Origin: Candidatus Segatella albertsiae
GTDB lineage: Bacteria; Bacteroidota; Bacteroidia; Bacteroidales; Bacteroidaceae
Direction of reading: 5' to 3'
Length of the DNA stretch: 27,513 nucleotides
Assembly (NCBI GenBank): GCA_002451555.1
Contig: DKCU01000091.1
Span: 1 to 27,513 of the forward strand
Below are positions 13,999 through 20,786 of the stretch, in pieces. The translations under genes and the position numbers were made by a program. The notes under the pieces are model-generated. The model ran no database searches and had not been told where the DNA came from. It saw only the letters and a program-made list of their open reading frames with translations. Every line of letters begins with the position of its first letter. The stretch's first letter is position 1.

Positions 13999-14337
13999 TT
14001 AACTTAATACAACCAAAGATTCGTTACCTAACACGTCCTTGGTTTTTTGGTCTACCTCATCAGCATCAAGATATCTATTTGCAGTTATCTCATCTGCCTC
14101 CTCATCATATACACCCTCAAAAATACCCACATTTTTTTTAGGTGCAGTCTTGAGCATTTCTTTAAACTCACTAGCATCAGCAATAAATGGTGTGTCCTTT
14201 TGAGGATCTAGTCGAAGACTCTTAAACCAGTTAACAACCTGCTTAGTAAAGTTTAATATTCCATTAATAACTTTACGTACTAAATTCACAATATAGCGAA
14301 ATGCTGCTTTAATCGCAGCAATTATACTGTCAAACAT
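13999..14337 (-). CDS. Paralogue with amphipathic N-terminus in the AAA+ operon (112 residues)
   Basis: In place of the membrane segment of its 153-residue sister, this copy begins with a long amphipathic, positively charged helix (MFDSIIAAIKAAFRYIVNLV...VVNWFKSL, residues 1-42), fit for lying on or inserting into a membrane. The C-terminal part is acidic and shares WFKSLRLDPQKDTPF, GVYDEEADEI and VDQKTKDVLGNESLVVLS with the sister protein. The contrast of a basic amphipathic helix with an acidic tail is unusual; a masked membrane-active peptide is one idea, a membrane-targeting helix a plainer one. The spacing to both neighbours is about 10 nt, so it is firmly within the operon. Confidence 0.75.
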   Translation of the reverse strand: MFDSIIAAIKAAFRYIVNLVRKVINGILNFTKQVVNWFKSLRLDPQKDTPFIADASEFKEMLKTAPKKNVGIFEGVYDEEADEITANRYLDADEVDQKTKDVLGNESLVVLS

Positions 14338-14345
14338 ATCTACAA

Positions 14346-14771
14346 CTATTTTAAAATTACTAATTCTGATTCTTCAAACATATTCAATAAATCACCAGTT
14401 AAAGCCTCAGCTTTTATGATGATGAATTTATTCTTATCATTTTCCAACAGATTTTGGTCATTTCCGTATGCCAAATTGATGTAGACACTGTCTTTGTATT
14501 GCTTTTTCCAAGCATACACTTCATTAGCTCCTGGAACAATATTCTCTTTGGCGAATGTTATCAACTTTGAAGAATTCAAAAGTTCAACTTCTTTAAATTC
14601 TACATTTTTTGCAGTCTCAGTATTCAGCTCCTTCATAAAATCACCGACCTGCTCTTTTGTGTTATTGACGATGTCATCCATTGCCTTTTTGCCCTCTTCC
14701 AATATTACAGGAATAGCTTCCTCAAAAAGCTTGACAAATACGTCAAGAACTTGTTTATTTGCTTTAATCAT
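14346..14771 (-). CDS. Soluble helical/sheet protein of the AAA+ operon (141 residues)
   Basis: Starts MIKANKQVLDVFVKLFEEAI. The first ~55 residues are amphipathic helix (ILEEGKKAMDDIVNNTKEQVGDFMKEL), without a true membrane segment. The rest alternates strands and helices and ends NMFEESELVILK, which parallels the GNESLVVLS end of the two paralogues. I consider it a distant member of the same group with a different N-terminal delivery region, but the similarity is weak outside the end. No known domain. It lies 12 nt after the first gene of the operon. Confidence 0.7.
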   Translation of the reverse strand: MIKANKQVLDVFVKLFEEAIPVILEEGKKAMDDIVNNTKEQVGDFMKELNTETAKNVEFKEVELLNSSKLITFAKENIVPGANEVYAWKKQYKDSVYINLAYGNDQNLLENDKNKFIIIKAEALTGDLLNMFEESELVILK

Positions 14772-14783
14772 ACTTTATATATT

Positions 14784-15005
14784 TTAGTCCAACTTCTTAA
14801 ATTCAAAATCATTCTGATTGCAACATGCTTTCTTGTAGTCGAAAGCATAGAGGCGCATGTATGCCTCCTGCACTTCCTTGGCTCCATTGTAGAACGGGGT
14901 GGCGGTGTGCTGTTGGGTCGTAACTGTCACTACCATTTCGGGAGTGAGAACGGTGCCGTTCGAGCGTTTGATACGCTTCGGCTTAACTTGAAACACCTTG
15001 CTCAT
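14784..15005 (-). CDS. Small conserved Bacteroidota-type protein, first gene of the AAA+ operon
   Basis: 73 residues from ATG 15005: a basic start MSKVFQVKPKRIKRSNG, then TVLTPEMVVTVTTQQH, a YNGAKEVQEAYMRLYAFDY helix, CC, and a short end. I have the impression of a family of ~70-residue hypotheticals from Bacteroides and Prevotella (possibly DUF6140), but I cannot confirm that. No catalytic motif is seen. The basic first third could bind nucleic acid. Codons are more GC-rich than in the next genes, so it may be an older, separately conserved gene to which the AT-rich set is joined. Its promoter is the shared-element promoter at 15065-15112. Confidence 0.75.
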   Translation of the reverse strand: MSKVFQVKPKRIKRSNGTVLTPEMVVTVTTQQHTATPFYNGAKEVQEAYMRLYAFDYKKACCNQNDFEFKKLD

Positions 15006-15064
15006 AGTTATACGTTTTTAAGTTATTCTTATCATTGATTGCCTTTAGACAACCTTTCATTTTG

Positions 15065-15112
15065 CAAAGGTAGGAAAATTCTGCTTACCAAACAAGTCCA
15101 TAATGGTTCATA
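15065..15112 (-). promoter_or_regulatory. Promoter of the AAA+ operon with the 23-bp shared element
   Basis: Minus strand: TTG inside the 23-bp block 15090-15112, a 20-nt spacer, then TACCTTTG at 15065-15072, 59 nt before the ATG at 15005. The block is identical to 4771-4793 upstream of the DUF805 gene and the spacing is the same, while the spacer sequences differ. That pattern marks the block, with its core CCATTATGG, as a conserved control site and not just a copied promoter. Confidence 0.8.
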
Positions 15113-15608
15113 AGTGAAAAAAGAATGGTGTGAACCCCTTCTCTCAACACTTTCTTGTAAGTTAGGCTCTGGTAAAACCCGTAGAAAAGAAAATATGAAA
15201 GAGGAATCCACACCATATAAATGGTGCAGACTCGCTCAAACAAATTCTCGTTCTTTCTACGTTTCAATTTACCAGATTTCAACCTACAGAACTGAATTGT
15301 TTGCTCGTGTCCACAAGATAATCTTGCTTCTGCATCGTAGCGACTTCAAGCGAGGACTTTCACCTGCCCTGTCACTATTTCGCCTTCAAATTTAGTAAAA
15401 TTCTGACGAACCACCAAACTTTTCGCAAGAAATCTTGCGGATTCCTCTTAAATTTCACTTTTCAGGTACTATCCCACATCATTTCATCCCTTTCTTACCT
15501 TATTATATTATAGTTGTTGTAACTGGCGGCAAAAGTACAACCTAGTTATGACAATCACAGACATAACCGAATATTTTTAGCATCATTTACCAAAATACTC
15601 ACATAATA
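15113..15608. other. Intergenic stretch without a convincing gene
   Basis: About 500 bp between divergent units. Between about 15085 and 15345 both strands stay open for some 85-95 codons. The minus-strand frame (ending HTILFSLMNHYGLVW at 15085) has a membrane-like stretch but runs through the operon promoter, lacks a good start and is not accepted as a gene. A short hairpin CGCAAGA/TCTTGCG lies at 15424-15439. The open frames could be the remains of an inserted element. Confidence 0.4.
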
Positions 15609-15640
15609 TTTGCAAGTTTGACAAGTTTTGTTTAACTTTG
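15609..15640 (+). promoter_or_regulatory. Promoter of the YjbQ-family gene
   Basis: TTTG (15609-15612), 20-nt spacer, TAACTTTG (15633-15640), 45 nt before the ATG at 15686. A textbook Bacteroidota -33/-7 pair. Confidence 0.8.
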
Positions 15641-15685
15641 CCAACAAATTGCGAGAACAATTATGGATAAGATTAATACTAGTTT

Positions 15686-16102
15686 ATGATGATACAACAA
15701 GTAGAATTCGCATTGCGCCCACTACCTCGTGGCTTCCATCTCGTAACTACCGAGGTATTAAGCCATCTGCCAGCCTTGCCTAAGACTGGCATCATTAACC
15801 TGTTTGTTCGCCACACCAGTTGCGGTTTGTCGCTCAACGAGAACTTCGACCCGGATGTGCGCTACGACCTCAAGGGCATCTTCGAGAGATTGGTTCCCGA
15901 CGGCGACCCACGATATCGACACCAAGACGAAGGCCCTACGGATATGTCAGCCCATGCCAAGTCGTCGATGGTAGGTGTTTCGCTCACCATCCCCATCACC
16001 AATGGCCGACTGAACCTCGGTACTTGGCAGGGCATCTACCTCTGTGAGTTCAGAGAGGGAGGCGGCAGTCGAAAAATCATCGCAACGATTATCGGGGAAT
16101 AA
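15686..16102 (+). CDS. YjbQ/UPF0047-family protein
   Basis: 138 residues, the normal family length. Hallmarks: LFVRHTSCGLSLNENFDPDVRYDL, then HQDEGPTDMSAHAKSSMVG, and LGTWQGIYLCEFREGG. The conserved His/Glu/Asp residues in these blocks form the presumed metal or active site of this small beta-rich fold. Some members have been reported to have weak thiamin-phosphate synthase activity, hence the usual label secondary thiamine-phosphate synthase enzyme; the true cellular role is open. The gene stands alone with its own promoter and a strong terminator. The ATG at 15686 is followed by a second ATG codon. Confidence 0.93.
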   Translation: MMIQQVEFALRPLPRGFHLVTTEVLSHLPALPKTGIINLFVRHTSCGLSLNENFDPDVRYDLKGIFERLVPDGDPRYRHQDEGPTDMSAHAKSSMVGVSLTIPITNGRLNLGTWQGIYLCEFREGGGSRKIIATIIGE

Positions 16103-16118
16103 CAAATTAATGGAAATA

Positions 16119-16162
16119 CAAAAGCTCGCTAGAACCATCATATCTGTTCTAGCGAGCTTTTG
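16119..16162. terminator. Bidirectional terminator between converging genes
   Basis: AAAAGCTCGCTAGAAC (16120-16135) and GTTCTAGCGAGCTTTT (16146-16161) are exact complements, plus one flanking C-G pair: 17 bp with a 10-nt loop. Both arms end in A/T runs, so it can serve the YjbQ-family gene on one side and the outer-membrane protein gene on the other. Confidence 0.9.
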
Positions 16163-16201
16163 CATTTCGTTTCATCAAGTTTTATATCAAACAAGCAATC
16201 A

Positions 16202-19147
16202 TTAGAATCGACCAGGAGGAGGTCCCATAGGACGACCACCGCCATTGAATGGACGACCACCAAAGTCTGGGCGACGTCCATCAGGACCTTCGCCACGTCT
16301 GCCTTCACGACGTGCCTCCTTCCCTCCAAAGAGATTCATGCGATATGCCACATGAAGCATCATATAGCTATTGATGGCATTGTATTCCGTATCACTTCTA
16401 GAAAAAGAAGAAATAGCTCGGGAGAGTGTACTCTGCTGATGCAAGATGTCGTAAAACTGGAGCATTACCGTGAGAGGCTTGCCCTTCAAGAAGCCCTGTG
16501 AGAGTTGGGCGTTCCATACATACTCATCGGTATTCATGTTGCTGTCACTATAACCACGGCGACTGCTGCAAGAGAGACTGGTATTCAAGCTTGTACCCCA
16601 AGGCGCTGTCAAGGTCATGCTAGGACCATAAGAGAATTGCCAAGTGTCGAGGTTGCTGTTTGGCTGGAGCTTGTTCTTGGCATGAAGATAAGAAAGCGTT
16701 CCGTCAACACCGATTTCCAACCACTCGTTACGGTAACTCAAAGAGAGACGTTCGTTCCAAGAAAGACGTCTTGTCTTGTTCTTCTGCGAGCCTTGCGTCT
16801 TATCCAAACTTAAGTAATTTACCATGTTGTCATAACCTAAGTCCGTATTCGTGTTCACATTCCAAACGCCTGCTGAGTCTATGGAGCAATTGAACATGAC
16901 CCCGACATTCGCATTCCAGTTACCATTAATATTCTCCGGTCTATTGATGGTTCCACCGGTCTGCTCGTTATAGGTCACCTTATTACTGATACTATTGCTC
17001 GTGGTCGAGAAATTAGCAAAAGTAAAGAAGTTGCGATTATGGTTCATCACAGAGTTGTTGTAGAACAAGTTGAAGCTCTGCGTGAATGATGGTTTCAAGC
17101 CAGGGTTACCCATCGAGATGCTGAGCGGATTGCTGTCATCCACGATATTGAGCAACTGCGAGATGCTTGGTTGCGAGGTGGTACCACGGTATCTGACGCG
17201 CAAACGATTCTGCTTGGTGAAGTTGTATCGGAAATCCAAAGTAGGACTTATATTCACTACATTTCTTACCGTGTCAACATGTACACCTTGATAGTCCTGA
17301 ATGTACTTCGATTGTTGTGGCTGAATCATCGCTCCAAAACTCAAGTTATACTTTTGGCGAATAAATCGCATCATCACCTGTATCTCATGGGTATAATTCT
17401 TGTATTCCGAGAAACGGCTCAAGTTCTCGCTCTTATAATCTTCGAGATTGCTATCAAAACGGCCGAGATAGTTTCCCCATGAACGATATCCTGGCTCAAC
17501 GCCTTCGAAGTTGTAGGAACTGAAATCGTATGTACTGCGGTCGCTCTTAGAATAACTATAGGTAAACTTATAGCTGAACTGCAAGAATGTTGCCCTCCAA
17601 AGGGGTTCGCTATAGGTAGCCTGCGCACTATAACTATATTTTTTCGAAGGAGTGAGGTTATAACGGTTGGTCTGATAGGTTGAGTCCGTACCCTCCAACG
17701 TCTTGATGAGATAGAGATGAGCGTTCTGTAGGGAGATGCTCTTGCTGTCACTATCGGTATATCGCGCATTCATTTGGAGAGTGACATTACGCCCCATGGA
17801 GTTGAGTCTTCTGTTTATTTGCAACATACCATTGACGTTGTTACTCTTAGAATAGCTCAATCCACGACTCTGCTGTCTATTGACCAAGGCTTCGTTCTTG
17901 GCCAATTCCTCAGCACCCTCGTCAGACAGAGGTTCGTCAGTAAACTGATATGGGTCTTGGTTGAAGGAAGCAGAAACACCACTGTCAAGTCCATCGCTCG
18001 TGCTCCATGAAATGGATGGGCGGAAGAGAATGTTTGTCATGGTGTCTGGTTTCCATTCCAATCGAATGTCGCCATTCCAACTATTGCTACGAGAGAATCG
18101 CTGAGAAACACTGTTACTGAAAGAAGAGGAACTTCCCATGAAGTTCTCACTTGAAATTCTGCTCCATGCATCGCCATCGCTATGATTCCAACGAAGGGAA
18201 GTATTAAAGCTGAACTTATCCTTGATTTCATAGTTATATACGCCCCCCAACATCTTGTTGGCATTCAATCCATTTCCGCCTCCAAAGCCTCTGCCAGGAC
18301 CACCGCCACGGAATCCTTGGTCGTTGTTGTTGTTGGCGTTACCGAATATCATGAAACGGTTGTTACTATTGAAGTAACCTCCGAAGAGACGTTCGGCATA
18401 TCTATCCTTGTTGCCTATGGCGAGATCGATGTTGGACATCACACCCTTGTTCATGCCCTTCTTCACACCGAAATCGAGCACGGTCTGCTCCTCGCCATCA
18501 TCGATACCCGTCACCTTGGCGAGATCGCTCTTCTCGTCGTATGCCTTGATCTTCTCAATGATACTGGTAGGCAGGTTCTTCAAGGCGGTCTTGGTATCGC
18601 CGTTCATGAATTCCTTGCCATCGACAAGAATTTTCTTCACTTGCTTACCATTGATCTTGATGGTACCATCGTCTGATACCTCAGCACCTGGCAAGCGTCT
18701 CACCAACTCCTCGACGACAGAACCTTCCGGTGTACGATAAGCTGCAGAGTTATATACGAAAGTATCTTCCTTCATCGTCACTTTCTGTGCCATCGCAGTC
18801 ACTACGGCACCCTTCAGCATGATGGCATCGGCACCTATCACGACATTGCCCATCGCCAAGTTCTTGTCGTCGGCGATGACGATGCGCTTGATGGTAGGTT
18901 TGTAGCCCACGCTGGTGATTTTGAGGAGATACTTGCCGTTTTCCGGGGCATTGAAATGGAAAAGACCTTTCTCGTTGCTGATGCCGCCTGTCACATAAGT
19001 ACTATCGGCTTTGAGCAACTGAACGGTCACTTGCTCCACAGGATCCTTGGTGTCGCGGTCGATGATTGCACCGCTAATGAGCCGTTCCTGTGCGTATGAT
19101 GCCATCGTGACCAAAAGCAACAGCATCATAAGGATTGATTTCTTCAT
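16202..19147 (-). CDS. TonB-receptor-like outer-membrane beta-barrel protein
   Basis: 981 residues. A signal peptide (MKKSILMMLLLLVTMASYA, cleaved before QE) leads into a carboxypeptidase-regulatory-like domain (about 22-105). A plug-like region follows (about 110-220; RTPEGSVVEELVRRLPGAEV, ILVDGKEFMNGD), then a long barrel with many Tyr/Trp/Asn-rich strands. This matches the outer-membrane beta-barrel family (OMP_b-brl_3) of Bacteroidota, close to but distinct from SusC. Substrate unknown; no SusD partner is adjacent. Two oddities: a Gly-rich insert (RGGGPGRGFGGGNG, around residue 280) and a Gly/Arg/Pro-rich C-terminal tail of about 40 residues (EGRRGEGPDGRRPDF ... GPPPGRF) after the barrel. 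The gene stands alone, divergent from aroB. Confidence 0.92.
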   Translation of the reverse strand: MKKSILMMLLLLVTMASYAQERLISGAIIDRDTKDPVEQVTVQLLKADSTYVTGGISNEKGLFHFNAPENGKYLLKITSVGYKPTIKRIVIADDKNLAMGNVVIGADAIMLKGAVVTAMAQKVTMKEDTFVYNSAAYRTPEGSVVEELVRRLPGAEVSDDGTIKINGKQVKKILVDGKEFMNGDTKTALKNLPTSIIEKIKAYDEKSDLAKVTGIDDGEEQTVLDFGVKKGMNKGVMSNIDLAIGNKDRYAERLFGGYFNSNNRFMIFGNANNNNDQGFRGGGPGRGFGGGNGLNANKMLGGVYNYEIKDKFSFNTSLRWNHSDGDAWSRISSENFMGSSSSFSNSVSQRFSRSNSWNGDIRLEWKPDTMTNILFRPSISWSTSDGLDSGVSASFNQDPYQFTDEPLSDEGAEELAKNEALVNRQQSRGLSYSKSNNVNGMLQINRRLNSMGRNVTLQMNARYTDSDSKSISLQNAHLYLIKTLEGTDSTYQTNRYNLTPSKKYSYSAQATYSEPLWRATFLQFSYKFTYSYSKSDRSTYDFSSYNFEGVEPGYRSWGNYLGRFDSNLEDYKSENLSRFSEYKNYTHEIQVMMRFIRQKYNLSFGAMIQPQQSKYIQDYQGVHVDTVRNVVNISPTLDFRYNFTKQNRLRVRYRGTTSQPSISQLLNIVDDSNPLSISMGNPGLKPSFTQSFNLFYNNSVMNHNRNFFTFANFSTTSNSISNKVTYNEQTGGTINRPENINGNWNANVGVMFNCSIDSAGVWNVNTNTDLGYDNMVNYLSLDKTQGSQKNKTRRLSWNERLSLSYRNEWLEIGVDGTLSYLHAKNKLQPNSNLDTWQFSYGPSMTLTAPWGTSLNTSLSCSSRRGYSDSNMNTDEYVWNAQLSQGFLKGKPLTVMLQFYDILHQQSTLSRAISSFSRSDTEYNAINSYMMLHVAYRMNLFGGKEARREGRRGEGPDGRRPDFGGRPFNGGGRPMGPPPGRF

Positions 19148-19260
19148 TGCTAATAAGTTGTTATTTTTTTGATTTTAATTGGTTAGACGCGTGTAATTAT
19201 GCAAGGTTTAAACCAAAAGTTACTTTTTTCTCATAATTATAAGTCAATTTAAGCAAAAAT

Positions 19261-19292
19261 ATTGTTCAAATCAGTTTTTTAGTGTATCTTTG
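19261..19292 (+). promoter_or_regulatory. Promoter of aroB, with a leader hairpin
   Basis: ATTG (19261-19264), 20-nt spacer, TATCTTTG (19285-19292). The leader then contains GTCGCTT/AAGCGAC (19313-19319 with 19326-19332), a 7-bp hairpin 24 nt before the ATG at 19356. Confidence 0.8.
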
Positions 19293-19355
19293 CAAAAGCA
19301 ATATCTATATCAGTCGCTTTCATGTAAGCGACATTCATCTTTAAACGTTACTGTT

Positions 19356-20402
19356 ATGAATCAGAGAATTATCATATCTACCCATTTGGAGAGCGAGATT
19401 GCAAACGCTCTCACGGAATGCGAGCACGACAAGATTTTCATCCTCACCGACGAGGTGACCGTCGAGAAGTGCTTGCCTGTCATCAAGGATTACTTCACAC
19501 TGAAGAATGCCCAGGTCATCACCATCGGCGCTACAGATACCCACAAGGACTTGGAAACTATCGCCCATGTATGGAAGTCGCTTGGCGACGGTGGCGGTTC
19601 GCGTCACTCCTGCCTCATCAACCTTGGCGGCGGCATGGTGACAGACCTCGGTGGTTTCGCCGCATCCACCTTCAAACGTGGCATCAACTTCATCAACATC
19701 CCTACCACCCTGCTCGCCATGGTCGATGCCTCGGTGGGTGGCAAGACGGGCATCAACTTCAATGGACTGAAAAACGAGATTGGCGTATTCAACGACTCTA
19801 AGTATGTCATCCTCGACACTGAATTTCTCCGTACGCTCGATGCCGAGAACATCTGTTCGGGATATGCAGAGATGCTCAAGCATGGGCTCATCTCGACGGA
19901 GGATATGTGGAGGGAACTGGTAACTTTCGACCTCGACAAGCCTGACTTGAAGCACTTGCAGCAAATGGTTGCCGACAGCGTGAAGGTGAAGGAACGTATT
20001 GTGGAAGAAGACCCTCATGAGCATGGCATCCGCAAGGCTCTGAACTTAGGACATACCTTCGGTCATGCCTTCGAGAGTTGGGCACTGAAACGTAATCCTA
20101 TCCTGCATGGTTATGCCGTAGCTTTCGGTCTGATCTGCGAACTCTATCTGAGTGCCGTGAAGACCGGTTTTCCTACTGAGAAAATGCGACAGACGGTCAG
20201 TTTCATCAAGGAATACTATGGCAACTTGCCTATTACCTGCGATGACTATGCTGAACTCATCGAACTGATGACTCACGACAAAAAGAACCAGAACGGAATC
20301 ATCAACTTCACCTTGCTCGGTGGTATTGGGGATATCCGTATCAACCAGACTGCTACTACTGAAGAAATCAAGGAAGCTCTCGATTTCTTCAGGGAAGGGT
20401 GA
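19356..20402 (+). CDS. aroB: 3-dehydroquinate synthase
   Basis: 348 residues from ATG 19356; a longer frame from TTG 19290 would begin at the -7 box and is rejected. The enzyme turns DAHP into 3-dehydroquinate, the second step of the shikimate pathway, using NAD and a metal. NLGGGMVTDLGGFAAST is the NAD-binding glycine motif, followed by FINIPTTLLAMVDASVGGKTG. The metal ligands are expected in SGYAEMLKHG (Glu near residue 171), NLGHTFGHAFE and LHGYAVAFG. No other shikimate gene is adjacent. All key motifs are intact. Confidence 0.96.
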   Translation: MNQRIIISTHLESEIANALTECEHDKIFILTDEVTVEKCLPVIKDYFTLKNAQVITIGATDTHKDLETIAHVWKSLGDGGGSRHSCLINLGGGMVTDLGGFAASTFKRGINFINIPTTLLAMVDASVGGKTGINFNGLKNEIGVFNDSKYVILDTEFLRTLDAENICSGYAEMLKHGLISTEDMWRELVTFDLDKPDLKHLQQMVADSVKVKERIVEEDPHEHGIRKALNLGHTFGHAFESWALKRNPILHGYAVAFGLICELYLSAVKTGFPTEKMRQTVSFIKEYYGNLPITCDDYAELIELMTHDKKNQNGIINFTLLGGIGDIRINQTATTEEIKEALDFFREG

Positions 20403-20428
20403 TTTGAGATATCGCTTTATCAGAGGGA

Positions 20429-20535
20429 TTTTCCAAACTCCCTGTTTCTCCATCATAAGGAGTTTTTTCCAACCACCCCGTCCCTCCTTCATAAGGAGGG
20501 CTCCACCGCTCTCCCCAAGCCCCTCTCCCCTCAGG
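20429..20535 (+). repeat. Dispersed repeat, about one and a half copies (copy 1)
   Basis: 20463-20535 matches, in reverse orientation, 24291-24365 over about 73 bp with some nine mismatches and one indel (shared words include CTCCTTCATAAGGA and CCCAAGCCCCTCTC). The preceding 34 bp (20429-20462, CATCATAAGGAG) are a degenerate half-copy in tandem. The end overlaps a 7-bp CCCCTCT/AGAGGGG hairpin (20520-20544) that could stop aroB transcription. Confidence 0.8.
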
Positions 20536-20583
20536 GTAGAGGGGATGTAGCTGGCTACGCTATAGCTTCGCCAGAGTTTTGGT

Positions 20584-20669
20584 ATCGCCAGCGAAGCCTG
20601 TGCCCCTACGGGGCTGGCGATGGTTGTTTTACGCAACAGAGTTGCGATTGTTGTGCGGTGTTACACCGC
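20584..20669. repeat. Three small hairpins in the aroB-GH89 gap
   Basis: ATCGCCAGC/GCTGGCGAT (20584-20592 with 20613-20621), with an inner GCCCC/GGGGC; GCAAC/GTTGC (20633-20637 with 20641-20645); GCGGTG/CACCGC (20655-20660 with 20664-20669). The 384-bp gap holds no gene, only these hairpins and repeats. Confidence 0.65.
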
Positions 20670-20684
20670 CTTGATGAGAGCTTG

Positions 20685-20765
20685 CTCGATATTCTGCACT
20701 CCATGCAAGATACTCTGCACTCGATGCTCGATATTCTGCACTCGATACTTTACACTCAACACTGA
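20685..20765 (+). repeat. 21-bp tandem repeat upstream of the GH89 gene
   Basis: Units at 20685-20705, 20706-20726 and 20727-20747 plus a decayed partial one to 20765. Each contains GATAYTCTGCACTC or a close form, and a 7-bp sub-period is visible (CTCGATA, TTCTGCA, CTCGATG). It ends 21 nt before the ATG at 20787, so it occupies the expected leader or promoter region. Confidence 0.75.
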
Positions 20766-20786
20766 AATTAAAAACTTAAGCCTTTT

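Noticed and set aside
15085..15282. 65-residue minus-strand gene with a membrane segment
   Set aside because: It would need a TTG start and would end beyond the operon's -33 element, within the promoter; kept only as an observation.
20685..20765. Small heptad-repeat protein (LDILHSM units)
   Set aside because: The 21-bp period keeps a frame open by construction. No suitable ATG precedes it, and the stretch lies where the GH89 leader is expected.
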